Source of the DNA: Amyloporia xantha
Taxonomy: Eukaryota; Basidiomycota; Agaricomycetes; Polyporales; Adustoporiaceae
Direction: 5' to 3'
Assembly: GCA_036971615.1 (NCBI GenBank)
Contig: JAYKKR010000003.1
Span: 744,001-808,000, forward strand
DNA length: 64,000 nucleotides
Numbering within the stretch: position 1 is the first letter of the stretch; the number at the start of each line of letters is the position of its first letter. This document shows, in pieces, positions 1 to 12,549 of the stretch. A program made the translations under genes and the position numbers. The notes beneath the pieces are model-generated. The model ran no database searches. It had not been told where the DNA came from and saw nothing but the letters and a program-made list of their open reading frames with translations.

Positions 1-1018
1 TGCGATCAAAATCCTTGACTGCATCCTCCAGTGGCTTTATCACAATTGCTACGCAGCCCTCTGCCCTTGCGAAACTGTCTTGAACAGATAAGTTTAGTCG
101 CTATCATAAGTAAAAGAGATAATCACCCATCCGCAGATGCGTCGAACGGCTTGCATTTCCCATCTCCGGCAAGTAGCGAACCTTGGCTGTACATGAACCA
201 ATCTATAAAGCTGACATGGAATTCGTTACCGTTGTGAGACAGCTTCGTCTTCCAATCTGAATATCTTACCGGTGATTCAACTGACAGCCACCCACGACAG
301 CGGCGTCACACTCTCTGTTCAGGATAGCTTGCACTGCAAGATGCAGTGCAGTTAACGTAGAACTGCACGCTGTGTCTGTAGGTACTGATGGTCCAAGTAG
401 ATCGAGATGATTCGAGATACGATTCGCCACCATGGCCGGGTATCCTGCGAATGAACCACGGGCTTCATATTCGTCCTAACGCTCGATTAGTGACTTACAA
501 TGTTAACAAACTTGTGAACGTACGGGGTCAGTTACATTCGTCAGGTCAAATCCCGTCGCCGAGGTATAGCAACCGACATTCTTATTACGATAGTCAATGC
601 CAGAATCGAGGAGAGCAAGAAAGCAATTCTCTAATAATTTCTTCGTAGCTGGAGCCATGTTCCGTGCGTCTTTAGACGAAATGCCGAATTCCACATTGTC
701 GAACAAATCTATGTCTTTCAGGAATGAGCCTGTATCGACATGAATTTCACCCGGGTTGTTTCCCTTCCAACTATTTTTCGTTAGCTGATGCCGATCTGGA
801 AGCATTGGCTTAACTCACGCGTCAATGTTGATACGACCAGGTGGCATCCGTTCGTATGATTGACCACCATCGAGTAAAAATTGGAAAAACAATTCATGAT
901 CTAGGTTCTCTTTCGAGTATGATCCACTCGGAAGTTCGACAGAGATACCGACCTATTAATGTGTCAATACGAGCATAGCCGTATAACGAAAACTTACAAT
1001 AGCTATGGGACCCCTCAT
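1..1018 (-). CDS. Reducing polyketide synthase PKS-A, 5' end (ketosynthase domain), cut by window edge
   Basis: Start of an iterative type I PKS; ketosynthases condense malonyl units onto a growing chain in the cytosol. I read six exons: 1018-998, 952-819, 770-524, 475-270, 210-127 and 74-1. All splice in frame with GT..AG introns. The protein starts [10 protein letters not shown], then shows the ELPSGSYS region, an acidic [12 protein letters not shown] segment, the active-site cysteine motif DTACSS, and [14 protein letters not shown] leading into ADGFARAEG. These are the standard early KS landmarks. The KS histidines and all later domains lie beyond position 1. Intron positions match those of the PKS at 23274-31598 in at least three places, so the two are paralogs. 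At first the short open frames suggest a pseudogene, but every apparent stop falls in an intron. Whether the rest of the gene is intact cannot be seen. Confidence 0.85.
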
Positions 1019-2309
1019 AGCTGCTATGAAGTCGATGCTGACCACAGTTTTGTGTGCTGTTTAAGTTTCTTAAATCCTCTGGGGCTAGACAGCAGTCATT
1101 GATGACCATCAATCCATACCAAGTATTGTCTCCTCTATTCTCGGCAAAAATAGTAGCAATACACACGGTATCTGATGCCAACATTCAAAGGACCTGGTGC
1201 AATAAATGATTATTCAATCTGATTGTTCCGCAGGTTATACTTTTGGAAACTCACAAGATCCACCAAAGCTGAATGCGGGTGCCCAGCTTCGTGTAGCACG
1301 CAATATAGGCAGCGCTCAGTATGATTGGGCTTGGCGGTTCAGACAGTTGAATCCAGCGATGGATTCTCATGTCACATCTTCGAACCTTAGTATACATGCT
1401 CCGGTGGAGCTTGGAAGCGACAAGGGATAACCGTTTCTGACAGTTGGAGCAGATCTCCGTGCGGTCGGAAGAGGCAGGTCATACGTCTGAATATGCGGAA
1501 CAGCGTTCCACCGGTAATTGAGGAATGTCGTTCTGAGAACAACCAGGATGAGTTCAAACCGCTCTGATGCAGGCGGAAGCAGCAATTGATCGTTTACACT
1601 ATTGTGTACATTAGAGTCCTGTTCCATAATGCTCCTCTGATAAGCCGCCAAAGGTTCTCAAGAGGAAAAACTGCTTACTTCTATAATTCTCATGCATTAC
1701 AGCTACGATCCGATTGCATGGAACGAAACAAGATGTACACATGAGTTGTTGCATACTTCTGACTCGATGCAAACAGATGAATCCGTTCGAGACCTGTCGC
1801 GTCAGCAAGCCATGCCCTCAGACGTACGTATGCCATACTGCGGCTTCATCGGATGCTGTGGCCACTCGTCTGTCGTGCGCTTGAGGCTTTGTGCCGCCTG
1901 ACCAGGCTAAGAAGGCAAACCGCTATCACACCCGATCAGTACGAACAGTCACATGTATATCGAATTGCTTCAAATGTTCACAGAGGTTCACATGCAACGC
2001 GCTGGTCCATCGGGAGAAGAATGAACTGAGGTGAAGAAATTTAGCCCGGATCATGCTGCGCTGTCAAGCAGTGACTGATCACTTACATGAACGATATCGG
2101 ACATAGTGTCGTTTCCTAACACTTGAACGCATGGAGTTACTAACGCACTTGGGATGAGTCGCAAACCAGACCAAATCGATTCATACGTTCTGTTTGTCAG
2201 ACCGTGTGATATCCGGAAAATGATAGTCTCAGCCGCTCAGAAGTCACTTCAATCTTTGTGCGGTCGCAGTTAGAAGAGCTGGTCCCTGGATATGGCCAAA
2301 ATCAGAAGG
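1019..2309. other. Intergenic, no gene recognised
   Basis: Upstream region of PKS-A. Open frames here are short, lack splice-compatible neighbours and match no family I know. It presumably carries the PKS-A promoter next to position 1018, but I see no convincing TATA box. Confidence 0.5.
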
Positions 2310-2619
2310 AGGCTGCTCAGGCCTGATCGTTCGGTGCGCACTCACCTCAATCCCTACCTGTTTAGGTCGCTTCCACTCGGCAGCCAAGGCCCGCAAATTG
2401 GGTTCGCTGTATTAGCGAGATTCTCTCCTTACTACAGACTTGGAAATCGTGAAAAAAGGTCATGCACTTGCTTTTTCATGTATTCATAGCTTGTATGAAA
2501 AGTCTGGGACCTGAGAGTGGCTTGCAATCGTTGTGCAGCGCGGGCCGATGGCTGATGTGGCGCGCTCGGATTTTGCCGTTGAGCGCGACACCGCGAGCGA
2601 CCAGATTGCCGGTGGGCAG
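2310..2619. mobile_element. Diverged relic of the MITE found at 50800-51159
   Basis: Starts with a ggctgctcag segment followed by tcggtgcgca, and ends with gagcgcgaca plus ggtgggcagc. These correspond to the left and right inverted ends of the intact element at 50800. Internal blocks also agree, for example cgcttccactcggcagccaa here against ccgtttccactcggcagcca there, and the stretch with an ATG/ATA-rich catgtattcatagc. Flanking TA duplication is not visible and both termini are eroded, so this is an old copy. About 310 bases against 360 in the better copy. Two short open frames inside it are not genes. Confidence 0.6.
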
Positions 2620-3072
2620 CGTTGAAGAGTCTTATTTCACTGATATTCTCCAGTCAACAACTGAGTACAGGGCAATCCCAGGCACATGTACGTGCAATCC
2701 CAACAATCGACTACTAATGTCTAGAACCACATGAGAATGACTAGGCCTGAGGACACTGAACGGTCTCAGGTCTGTTCTCGTGATAACTCGTATATAATAA
2801 ATCTTTGCCCTATCTACTTTGGCCTTTCTGCTTTTTGTTTTTGCTGCCGTGAGGGCCCGGCCGCCCTAGAATCCACCTTTCCCGCATGAAGCGAGGTGAG
2901 GAGGCTTTTGTTATTTGGATTTCTCCTTTGAAGATAATGAGTAGCACGACTACTAGTGATTTTACAAGAATGGAATTGCAATTATATCATGCTCTTGACC
3001 ATCCTTCTGGATCCTTATATTAACCAAATACAACAATGGGTCGATCAGTGCGTACAGATGTGACAAACTAAT
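2620..3072. other. Intergenic, 3' side of the monooxygenase gene
   Basis: AT-rich stretch with no coding signal recognised. It presumably contains the 3' untranslated region of the minus-strand monooxygenase. Confidence 0.4.
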
Positions 3073-5457
3073 TCATTTCAAACCCAATTCGTCGGCGAGA
3101 ATCTGCAATGCCTGACAACATAGTACTGTCAGCGGGTTACCCCATTGTGCAATGTTTTCAATACTGACCAGATGTTTACTGAAGAAGCGACTATGGCCAA
3201 ACAATCCTGACACGAACCAAAGACCCCGCTGGCCCGTAGGTCTGTAACACAGCTTATATTCGCCTTCACCGTCGAGTCCACCAATATGAGGGCCGACTTT
3301 GTTGACTATAGAAGGCCCAAAGATCGCTTGGGCATCGTTGATGATAGGCTGGTTGCCGGTGCTGCAGAGTGTATGTAAGCACATACTAATAATGAAACCC
3401 AGATTAGACCATACGCTAGGACAACAACATCTGCATCCAGTCGCGTCGTGTCGTCAAAAACTAAATGGTCGCGATCGAAATGGTCGATACCACTATTGAT
3501 GACCTGTAATGTCTCGGAAATTACTACTTCAAAGGCCCCCCATCTTACGACCATCGACACACCTTGACTTTGCCATCGATGATCAATTGTCCACAACCTC
3601 TGTCCAACACTTTGCCGCAAATGAGAATAGAGAGTAGAACACAAAAAGGGACGTACTAGATCCCGACGCAGTGCGCTCGAACACAAAACCTAGGATACCG
3701 ACCTCGCCTCCGCCAGGGGTAAGCTCCCACGTTAGCTTGAAGTTGGTCTTGGCTAAACCGTCAAGAAGTTCTCGGTCCAATGCCTTCTCTTGTTGTGCTC
3801 CTCCAGATGCCCCCAGCTGTAGGATGAACGCCATAGGCAATGAAGCGTGCGCGAAGTCAGCGTCCTCGATAGCAAATCTCTCATTGAACGTGAGGTCATA
3901 GAGGATCTTGTCAGCAGTGCTCATCGACATCACACAGGTGGCAGACCGCTGCACCATAGTAACCTATGGGTACGATGAGTCGCCTCGGCGCGCATAGCTT
4001 AAGCGGCGAAAGCACGTACGCTCTCTGCTCCTTTATGCACGAAATCTAGGCAGATGTCCGCGGCCGCATTTCCCTACATTTCACCATTAGCGCAAACACC
4101 GGCAGCGTTTCTGAGATCCATACTGCTCCGACCACAACAGCCTTCTTTCCTTTGAAAGGCGCCGCCCCGCGATGCCCGTTCGAGTGATAGAGAGAGCCAC
4201 CAAAACTTTTCATGCCAGGAATGATCGGAATATTCGGCTTGCCATTGCCGGTTGCCATAATGATGTGCTTGGGGTTGAGAGTAATCGTCTTCCCCGCTCT
4301 ATTGACATGGACGCTCCAGCGTGCAGTGGCAGAGTCATATACGGGCGGAGGAAGTACCTCACTTGAGACCCAGGTCACTAGATCTTGGTTAACGGCATAT
4401 GCCTCGAGGAAATCGGCCAACTTCTCCTTCGGGATGTATTTTGGAAACGTGGTACTGACATGACAGTGTCAGTTGAAAATTGTGAGGAACAGACGAAATC
4501 TTACGGCCAGGGATGATAGAGCACTGTGGGATCTATGAGATATAGTCTAAAGCGAGTAAGCAGATCTCTCACTTGTACAATAGTGCGCACCCGTATGCAG
4601 ACTCAAGTTTGGATAACTGCAAAGACACAGCGGTCAGTTGAATCTGAGCCGAACAGTAGGGGAGAGAAGTACCGTTTCCTCCAGACATTACCAACACGTT
4701 CCTCTCGCTCGATGACTAACGCTGAGATGCCCATTCTGCCAAGGCGTGCCGCACACATCAACCCAGCTTGACCGCCACCGACTGATAAATATCCATCCAT
4801 CAGGTGATATATTAGGAGAAACAGGCAGGTCGTACTTATGAGAACTGTCGGATTCTGCTCAACATCTGCCCTTTGCTTGGCTCTTACCTCTTCCCAGGTC
4901 AGGTTATCTGGAAAGAAGCCAGTTGGACGGACACTGGGCTCTTCATGACCTTTAATATCTTCAAGGCTGAATAGCACCGTGATAGCTCTGTATTTGGAGT
5001 CAAAGTCTTGAACAAGTCGAACGAAACCTCTGGCACGAGCAGGAGGTGACGATAGAGCGAATTCAAAGATTGCTTGGACACCTGTGCTCTCCGGATTGAG
5101 CGGCAGAGGAAACGAACTTGGGGGCCCAAGAGTAGATGTCGTTTGAATACGAAGATCATGCAGCCCTGCACGAGACAACCTAGTCTGGCCTTCCACAGTT
5201 TCAGAGAGAAAACCTTTAATTTTGTCCTGTCCTTGCAAACTTCGGAAATCCCACGAGAAACATAAGAGGTCTGGCATACAGCGTCAGAGGAGATCATGCA
5301 TTTACGCCGAGGGCGAAGAAGTACCTCTCATCCATCCCGTAGAAAGAAAGGCACTAGAAAACTCGGCGACGTTTGCAGAGATAGCTGCAGAGCTCAGTCG
5401 TCCAAGCCACTCCGTGACTATGGAAAGAGCGTCATGGTCTACAGAGATGGAAGTCAT
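3073..5457 (-). CDS. FAD/NADPH-dependent flavin monooxygenase (FMO-like)
   Basis: Predicted cytosolic flavoprotein that uses NADPH and O2 to hydroxylate, N- or S-oxygenate or insert oxygen into a small molecule. The start is MTSISVDHDAL at 5457, with an in-frame stop just upstream. A first intron ends before RDLLCFSW. The first ~190 residues look like the SnoaL/NTF2-like region common in fungal FMOs of this group. Then come the FAD-binding GGGQAGL, a GNVWRKRY segment, an FMO-type FGGSLYHSNGH motif, and an NADPH-binding GAGNAAAD assembled across an intron at about 4126-4072. The C-terminal exons contain GGLDGEGEY and the end LADELGLK. About eight exons, complete in length. No broken motif was seen. 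Between two PKS genes and next to a short-chain dehydrogenase on the same strand, a tailoring role is likely; the substrate cannot be told from sequence. Confidence 0.88.
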
Positions 5458-6572
5458 CGCCGGCACACAGTATGATTGTAGTGGAGGTTTGTGTCAGTAT
5501 AGTAGTCACACGCAATCGAAATTATGAGGCGAAAGCAACCCAAGCACTCTTCGAAGAGCAGCTTTGCGTGCTCCAGATGTTCCGATCGGAGAAGAAACAC
5601 AGGCTAAGTCTCACACGAACTGCGGCACTCTGTGTTCATCCTGCAAGAATCAATCCGCATTAACCACGCGGGACAGATGGACAGACTGCGGACACCAGCA
5701 CACATGGTCCAGTCTTCGTGGAATGAGTGAGTTGTGATTCGAGACTGCTTCGCCACAACGGCATCCAGAACAATGTGATCCTAGATGTCAGAATTGAGTA
5801 GAATAACTTACCACACAAATCAGACGGTGCTCCAACGGGTCCTGATTCATTCTACATCTGATGCAGGAGCGAATGGCACATTGATGCTTCTCGCATCGTA
5901 AAAACAGTGCCACTTCTCAATGCAGCCTTTTTGACAGATCCTCTTGAGAAAAGTTTACATGTCAGTAGAAGATGTCATACGGAACGGGTGTGGTTAAATC
6001 CTTCCGAAGCACAGCGTAAGTCCCCTAAAAATGATGATAATCAGAGTCGTCTGTCAATTGGATCCTGTCAATGTTCAGAACGGAGTACACGCACTGAGTA
6101 GCAGATAACATGGCAACTCATCGCCTCTGGTGATCAAGCTGACCTCAGATGTACATAGAAGCGCTCCCTAGGCTTTCGGTAGTTGGGTGCGAGTTTAGCA
6201 CTGCTCTTAGTATAGCTATTACCGGAGCAGATTCCAACGAGTTTGTAGGAAAGATGACGTCTCTGATCTGAGACATCATGATGATACGAAATTGTGCAGT
6301 AACAGCACTATAGTAAGTCGACAGTAAGTTACATCACTGGGCCGTCTTCGAAGTTCGAGCGCTTACATTTGCCGGCAACTGGCCCGGGTTCACACGGCCT
6401 GTAAATACAGGGCTTTACCCTGCTTTACCTTGCTATACCACACAATACGGCGACAGTTACTTGTAAATAAACGATGGCGATCTGCCTACATTGTACATCT
6501 TCAAGAAAGGATGCATTCAAGTTTATCACACTTCTAGACGTCTCGAGACCGCATGAATAAGCCTTTGACATA
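5458..6572. other. Intergenic, no gene recognised
   Basis: About 1.1 kb between the monooxygenase 5' end and the dehydrogenase 3' end. Only short unrelated open frames on either strand. Expected to hold the monooxygenase promoter close to 5457. Confidence 0.45.
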
Positions 6573-7706
6573 CTACTCGCCATCCCTATAGTCGAGATCT
6601 TTAGTGATATCCTCCCAATCGTCCAAAATCTGCGTGAGCTTCTGACAGTAGGCCCGAGCGTGCACGTGGGTAGCGTTCCCGAGCACGAGCAGGAAGGGCA
6701 ACTCTCGTCCTGCTGCTGTGCCTTCGCCTCTAATGACATCGACGACTACTTCCATCGCCTTGTCAGGATTCCCTTTCGCGCGATCCCAAATCTTCATAAG
6801 CCCCGCCATCTGGGCTTGACGCGTTTCATCGTACGCGGGAATGTGCTTGTTTTGGGTGTACGGTGTGTGGTGGATGTTCTCTGTGCGGAAGGCACCCGGT
6901 GCGACAAGGAGAACACGGACACCGAATTCAGAGAGCTCGGTAGCGAGAGCCTCGGTGTACGCTAGCGAGGCTCTGGTGAGATGAGATCAGACGTACATAT
7001 CTGTAGACTCACCGTGGACAGCTGACTTCGACGCGCTGTAGTATCCCAGTAGCTAGTCGTACATGTCCGACGTTGCATGAGGATGCACACGTAGTCAATT
7101 CTTGCGGCTTGCGCTTACCTTCGTGTCTGCCTTCCATACGGAACGACTTCCCATACATACCACAAGACCTGACTTCCGCTCTCGCATGTGAGGAACAATA
7201 GCGCTTGTCACTTTCACAAGACCAAAGAAGTTAGTCTCAAATTGCGCGTAGGCAGTCTTCAACCTAAAATATAGGAGAAAACAAGGTCCTAAGTATACAT
7301 GTCGCATGTTGAGATTGCTCGATATTGACATACCCTCCTTCTTCCAGAAGGCACAGCGGTGCATTTCCCGCATTGTTGACCAGAATGTCAATGCGGCCCC
7401 AGTGAGCAATCGCGTCATCTGCCTTCTTCTGAATGATGTCTTCAGAGCTCGTAACGTCGAGTTCAATGATGAGCAGACGAGACCGGTCTACGTCGGTCAG
7501 ATTGAAGTCCGCCAGTCGGCGCACGGTAGCTATCACTCGATCTCCTCGAGAAAGTGCTAACGCTACGAGACGTTTACCGAAGCCCGACGATGTTCCTGCG
7601 TGTAGTAAGTTGAATAGGGATAGTACGTGAGACGTCAACATGACATTACCAGCAGTCTCTTCAAATACATACCGGTAATGAACCAAATCTTCTGCTGGCC
7701 CTCCAT
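6573..7706 (-). CDS. Short-chain dehydrogenase/reductase (classical SDR)
   Basis: NAD(P)H-dependent oxidoreductase with a Rossmann fold, likely interconverting a ketone and an alcohol in the cytosol. The start MEGQQKIWFITG at 7706 is followed by an intron, then TSSGFGKRL, so the TGxxxGxG cofactor motif is split by the intron. Next come LDVTS, the structural NNAG motif (DILVNNAGNAP), a catalytic-serine strand VVCMGSRS, and the catalytic YSASK on a small exon near 7040. After a further intron come ALATELSEFGVRVLLVAPG, and the protein ends at KDLDYRDGE. About six exons and close to 300 residues, normal for the family. All catalytic residues are present. Same strand as the monooxygenase and PKS-A, which fits a tailoring function; this is inference. 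Confidence 0.87.
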
Positions 7707-9069
7707 GTTTGCAGTAATAAGGTGAGAGTGCCGATTTACAGTATCGGTCAAACGTTAAATACCAGGACCCAATGTTGGCCCTATACTGCACGCGTCACGA
7801 GGTTCAGGATGAGACTTAGGATAACCGTGAGCGAAGACCTCTAGGAGAAGCTGCAGTACGATAATCTAATGCACAGCATAATCCGGACCGGGCGTGGGAG
7901 CTAGAGCCTATCGAATAGATTAGGGGCATGCCTCATTTCTGTTGCTGAGCCGCAGCGTGCAGTGTTTCAGACGCAGACGCATGATGTGACCAAGAATGGA
8001 AGGCAGAGAAGCCATGACGATGCGGTGGTCCGGCGGATGCGCAAGAGTCGGATGCTTAGTCAGGGGCGTCACAATGATGATATCCGCATAGAAGTGTCTC
8101 ATAACCTTGGATGGCACAGACGCATGGTAATATTGGCGGCCTGAGGGTGTAGGCTCTAACAAGTGAAACCAACGCTCGCTGGCCAATCGGCGGAACACAG
8201 GCGGACCTGAGCCCATATCAGGGGCTATCGCTCTACAGGCATGAACCCAATCATGGTTGTCCGATGCCGCAAACAGAGGGGAGAGCGGATCCTCGGATAC
8301 AGAACCAGAAGGCTGCCTATAGCTCGATGTATGTGGATTTTGCCGCAATCGATAGTCGTAATTGGTAATACTATGACCAAGTCATCGAACCGTCTTGCCA
8401 GCAAACATCTTGAGACACTTTGAAAATGACGGCTTGGCTGCAGATAAGGGTTCAGAAACGAATTTGATGGATACATAAAAAGAAATGTTGAATGTACACA
8501 TCGAAGTGTCAACGACCTCCTACCAATTGAGTTCTAATCCTGAAAGTTTTACTTGAGCGGCTGTGAAGACATGAATCAGCGATGTAGCAGTGTCGGATAA
8601 TATCCAGGGTCACCGTGTTTATTCCCAGCTGCTTGAAAATGTGCGCCACTCTACGTAGTTCACTGAAGAACCTGTCTGCCGTGACTTGTAGAAACCACGA
8701 GATTACAGGCAGGGAGTATCAAACTTCTCATGATCATCACGCTACAATTTCGGAAGACTTCAATTCGGTGTCCCAAAACTTTTGGCACTTACCGGAGGTC
8801 TGACGAGAAGTGAGGAGATAGGAGTTATGGAGATAGCCTCAGATGGGACGCTGATTGAGATGGACCCTCGGGCTTCAGAAGACTGACATGGCCGAGCTAT
8901 CAGGTGGCAATAGCAACACGTCCAGAGGAAGAATACAAGTGTTGCTCTGGATCCGATCTGGACCGCAATACATGTCAGGAGCCAATAAATTGACTACAGG
9001 GAGGAGATTCACAACTTGAGTGACCGTGGTTTGTCGCAATTAGGACGAACCTTACACGAATCGATCTGG
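7707..9069. other. Intergenic, no gene supported
   Basis: Contains one 142-codon minus-strand open frame at 7920-8348 without a recognisable domain. I do not accept it as a gene. No repeats were noticed. Confidence 0.4.
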
Positions 9070-9137
9070 CAGTGAGCGCTAGTAGTGAGCGCTTGAGCGC
9101 CTTTGAGCGCCCGTCAGAACCCTATTAGCGCTCACAG
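9070..9137. repeat. Imperfect hairpin of AGCGCTCAC arms
   Basis: The arm cagtgagcgctagtag (9070-9085) is followed by the loop and then by ctattagcgctcacag (9122-9137). The arms pair at about 14 of 16 positions. The loop itself repeats gagcgc twice. It could be a decayed MITE core or simply a local palindrome; no target duplication is visible. Confidence 0.55.
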
Positions 9138-10108
9138 GCAGTTTTGCAATTACTGAAGACCTCTGCGATTGTTTGTAGCCTGGCTTGCCACTAAATATCT
9201 TCAGGCATTGGAATTTCTAAAAGCTACATAGATCAACTTCTGTCCCAAAGATCTATTGCTACGTCAATTGTCAGATTCAGAACCCGGGACCTATCATCTT
9301 GCGCGTGACATCCAATTGTTCCGGCTCTGCTGCCTACTAAGGTAGTGACATCTGTACTGCGGAAAATTATCGATGTACGACTCAATGGCTCCTTCAGGAG
9401 GCACTCTTCGGACCGCTGCTGGTTCTGTGACAGCCCTGGGTACAGGATGCATCATTCATTCATTCGACCGGTAGTTTTTGCAACGTCCTTGGTGAACTTC
9501 GAGGTATAATTATTGGCCCTCGCTATAGCTTCCGTTCACTCACGGCACTGTGCGAACGAGTTGCGTTCACGAATTTGCAACGGTACAACATCAACACATT
9601 TGATCAAGCGGTCAGTTGGCAAATCTGCTAATCTGCTTCGTGGCACGTACGGCAACTATACTTCCTATCTCACGTTTTGTGCGCTGCATCTCCACGGAAG
9701 ACCATTCGGAAATAAAGGCTTCCCAGCGATATGGTTTGACTGATGTCAGCACCCGTGGGTCCCGTCATTTATTCATCTCAGAACACCGGTAACTGTCGCA
9801 TGAGATCAGTCATGTATGAATCTACCATACCCGTATCTGGCCTTCGCTCTCGATCTGCTTGAGGGCTTGGGTGCTTCCGCTCCAATCAGCGACACCGCCG
9901 CTGTTCATCATGCAGGTATGCCAATTTGTATGCGATTTTACAGCGACATGGCTGATTCCGAATGGTCGTTGCCAGTGGTCAAGGCTCACCTGACATGTAC
10001 AATGGTGTTATGGGGTTGACGCGCGTGCGCAGTCCTTCCTCCGCTCTTCCTGAGACGGCGCCCTCCTCCACTTCCCACGCCGATGTCACTGAGGCTGGTG
10101 CGCGCTAC
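9138..10108. other. Intergenic, upstream of the DUF6534 gene
   Basis: No coding region recognised. The last 200 bases are GC-richer and lead into a TATA-like box. Confidence 0.4.
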
Positions 10109-10116
10109 TATATATA
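10109..10116 (+). promoter_or_regulatory. TATA box candidate of the DUF6534 gene
   Basis: TATATATA about 95 bases upstream of the ATG at 10211, a normal distance in fungi. The ATG context is gtcgacATGG, with A at -2 and G at +4. Confidence 0.5.
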
Positions 10117-10210
10117 CCACCACCTTCGAAAGATGGAAGGCCCTGGTCTCTTTTTATAGGTAGCTTAAGTTCCGACACACATTTCACAGTTTGTTTCATT
10201 TTTAGTCGAC

Positions 10211-12092
10211 ATGGGCCAATTGGGCACCACGATGGGCTGCACTCTCGTTGGAATGGTATTTGCTTTGGCGTACGTATCTCATATAGCAGCTCTTTCGAGC
10301 CGTTAGTGACTTGGCGATCATGTAGGCTGTATGGGATGTCTTGTGCACAAACTCTGTTCTACTTCAGACAATACCCGAAGGATCCAGCTTACCTCAAGAT
10401 TTTCGTAAGTCTCTATCCATCCGATGGGCCATGCAGTCACTTACATGTCTTGATTGCAGATTCTGTTCATGTGGTGAGAAGCATATCCGATATTATGGTG
10501 GATTGTCTCTCATAGTTCGATTAGGCTGATCGGAACCGCTCGAATAGGCACGGACGTTGCAGTTTGTCGCGTTCATGGTTCTCTAAATTCTCTAACATTG
10601 ACCACTTGTTAGTTTTGTTGGTACTGGCTCGTTCATAGTCATGCCGATCATGCGGCCCTTGAAAATGTACCTATGTAAGTATTTCACGCCCTTGACCTGT
10701 TATGTGAAGTAACGCCAATTATACGTTTGCCTTAGGTCGGTAGCCGTAAGTGTCACACTGTCTGCATGTAATTCGATCTGATGTGACCGATCAGGTGGAA
10801 TTCTTTCTCGGAGTAAGAGCATCTATTTCTGTATGCGACACTCCTCTGACCCAGTTGCAGGGATTAGCAGTCTATATTGTGCAATGGTCAGTCAATTCGA
10901 ATTTTCATTACGCTCTACCCCTAATCTGCTGCAGCTACTACCTACAAACCATGTGGAAATGTAAAGTCTTGCTTGACTTACAAGACTGTTTAGTGCTCAC
11001 GCGAACGCGACGACAGTGACCCACGGCAGATGGTTCCGACTGCCGTTGATACTGAGTGTTGTGAGTCGATATGCGCGTGTTTCGTATTTTCTTCTCACAG
11101 CCGATTATCTAGCTCTCGATCGCAACGATGTCGTTTGGTAATGTCATCCCAGATATCTCTAAATCGCTCTACTGATGCGTTGGCGAAAAGGCTCGGATAT
11201 TGGTCAGTGTTATGTCACTACTCGTTCAGTTTATATTCAATTAGGCGGTGTCGACTTCTAGGAGTCGTGTACCAGATGTAAGTTCTCATGTGATATGTCA
11301 AAGACCAACTAGTACTCATGTTGCGCCACTAGTACCCAGAGCTCAACTATGGCTCAGGCAGTCCGTCGAGTCCTGGTGAGCTCCGCACATTATATGCGCA
11401 CAAGTATTGGACTCACGCCACCACAGATTCCCGCCACGATAAGGACAGCCGCCGCTTTCCTTGCAGATGTAGCGATCACGATATCCCTATGTGCCATCTT
11501 ACACGTTCAACGCACTGGTTTCAAAGGGTATCCTTCTTGCAGCTTCCCAATCGAGTAGCAATCCTCACATCACTCTGCAGCACAGAAGCTCTCGTGTCAC
11601 TACTGATCGTCTATGCCGTGCATCGAGGGATTTTCACCGCGTGAGTTGATTATCATGACTCCGTCGATAGCTGCCGGATTTACCATCTCAAACAGCTTGA
11701 TCCAATTGACACATTTCTGTCTGGTATGGCGGTTCAAATCTCAGGCGTGTGTTAAGTTAAACTCAGTTTTCAATTCAGTACATTCAGCACGTTCCAAAAA
11801 GAGACGATGGTTTGGATGTTATCCCACCTGCCTGAGGCCTACGGTCAGTGGTCGTCCTTTGCCGCTCTTGTGCATGGATTCATCTCTGCTTTGCAGTGTA
11901 CACGAACTCACTCCTTGCAGTGTAAGCCTACCGTTTTCCTCCCGTTTCAACTGATCTGATCTTCTGTAATCAAGTCTCAATGTCCGGCAACATATCAAAA
12001 GTCAAACGATGACTAGCCAATTCTACAGCTCCACAATTGGGTATCCAATGGACAGTATGCAGTTTCAAACTCCAACTCCCAGCGGAATGTAG
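10211..12092 (+). CDS. DUF6534-type multi-pass membrane protein
   Basis: Function unknown; the family is expanded in Agaricomycetes and predicted to have about seven membrane helices. Exon 1 is 10211-10269 (MGQLGTTMGCTLVGMVFAL) and exon 2 is 10326-10404 (LYGMSCAQTLFYFRQYPKD). Several tiny exons follow: ILFMW, ARTLQFVAFM, CWYWLVHSHADHAALENVP, VEFFLG, GLAVYIVQ and CYYLQTMWK. Later exons carry RTAAAFLADVAITISLCAIL and STEALVSLLIVYAVHRGIFTA. The last junction joins VYTNSLLA to LNVRQHIKSQ, the usual C-terminal signature, and the tail ends SGM with TAG at 12090. I count at least ten exons joined by short introns, and no frameshift was found where I checked. A middle part near 11030-11420 was read less certainly. 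Confidence 0.75.
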
Positions 12093-12549
12093 TACGCTAT
12101 TATATTCTCCATGCATTCCTACTCGCTTGTTTACCCGCTACCTATTCAGCCGCTCTATGGATTGACTAGTCGACGCTGCTTTTCTCGGGCTGATGCCTGT
12201 CGGACTCCGAGTCGTATGTACCTGGTAAATTATGGCGGAACAGATCTGCAGCTGTTCGGCACAGACTAGTAATGTAAATCGGTACTTCGTAGGCTGTATG
12301 TACGATATGTATACCCTCAGAAAACCAGCTGTCGTCCAATTGCCAATTGTGCCATGGCCAATCGTTGTTGACAGGACTATTTCTCTTGACGAACATAGCC
12401 GGGAAATGCCGCATGCCAGCGCGTGTGAAGAGGCGTGTGTCGTAGAGCTCTTTCTACCCGATCACTTAGACTATACGGTCACTCATGGTGTAATACACTT
12501 GGTCCTGTATGCCCTTGGACTACCCACAGGCAAAGCCCGCTACACGAAT
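12093..12549. other. Intergenic, 3' of the DUF6534 gene
   Basis: No coding signal recognised. Short open frames on both strands overlap each other and match nothing. Confidence 0.4.

Noticed and set aside
1..1018. Reading PKS-A as a pseudogene because of stops between KS motifs
   Set aside because: Each stop lies within a short GT..AG intron, and the exon lengths 21, 134, 247, 206, 84 and 74 keep the frame.
7920..8348. 142-codon minus-strand frame, possibly an F-box-like protein
   Set aside because: Only vague leucine pattern; no F-box core, no partner exons.
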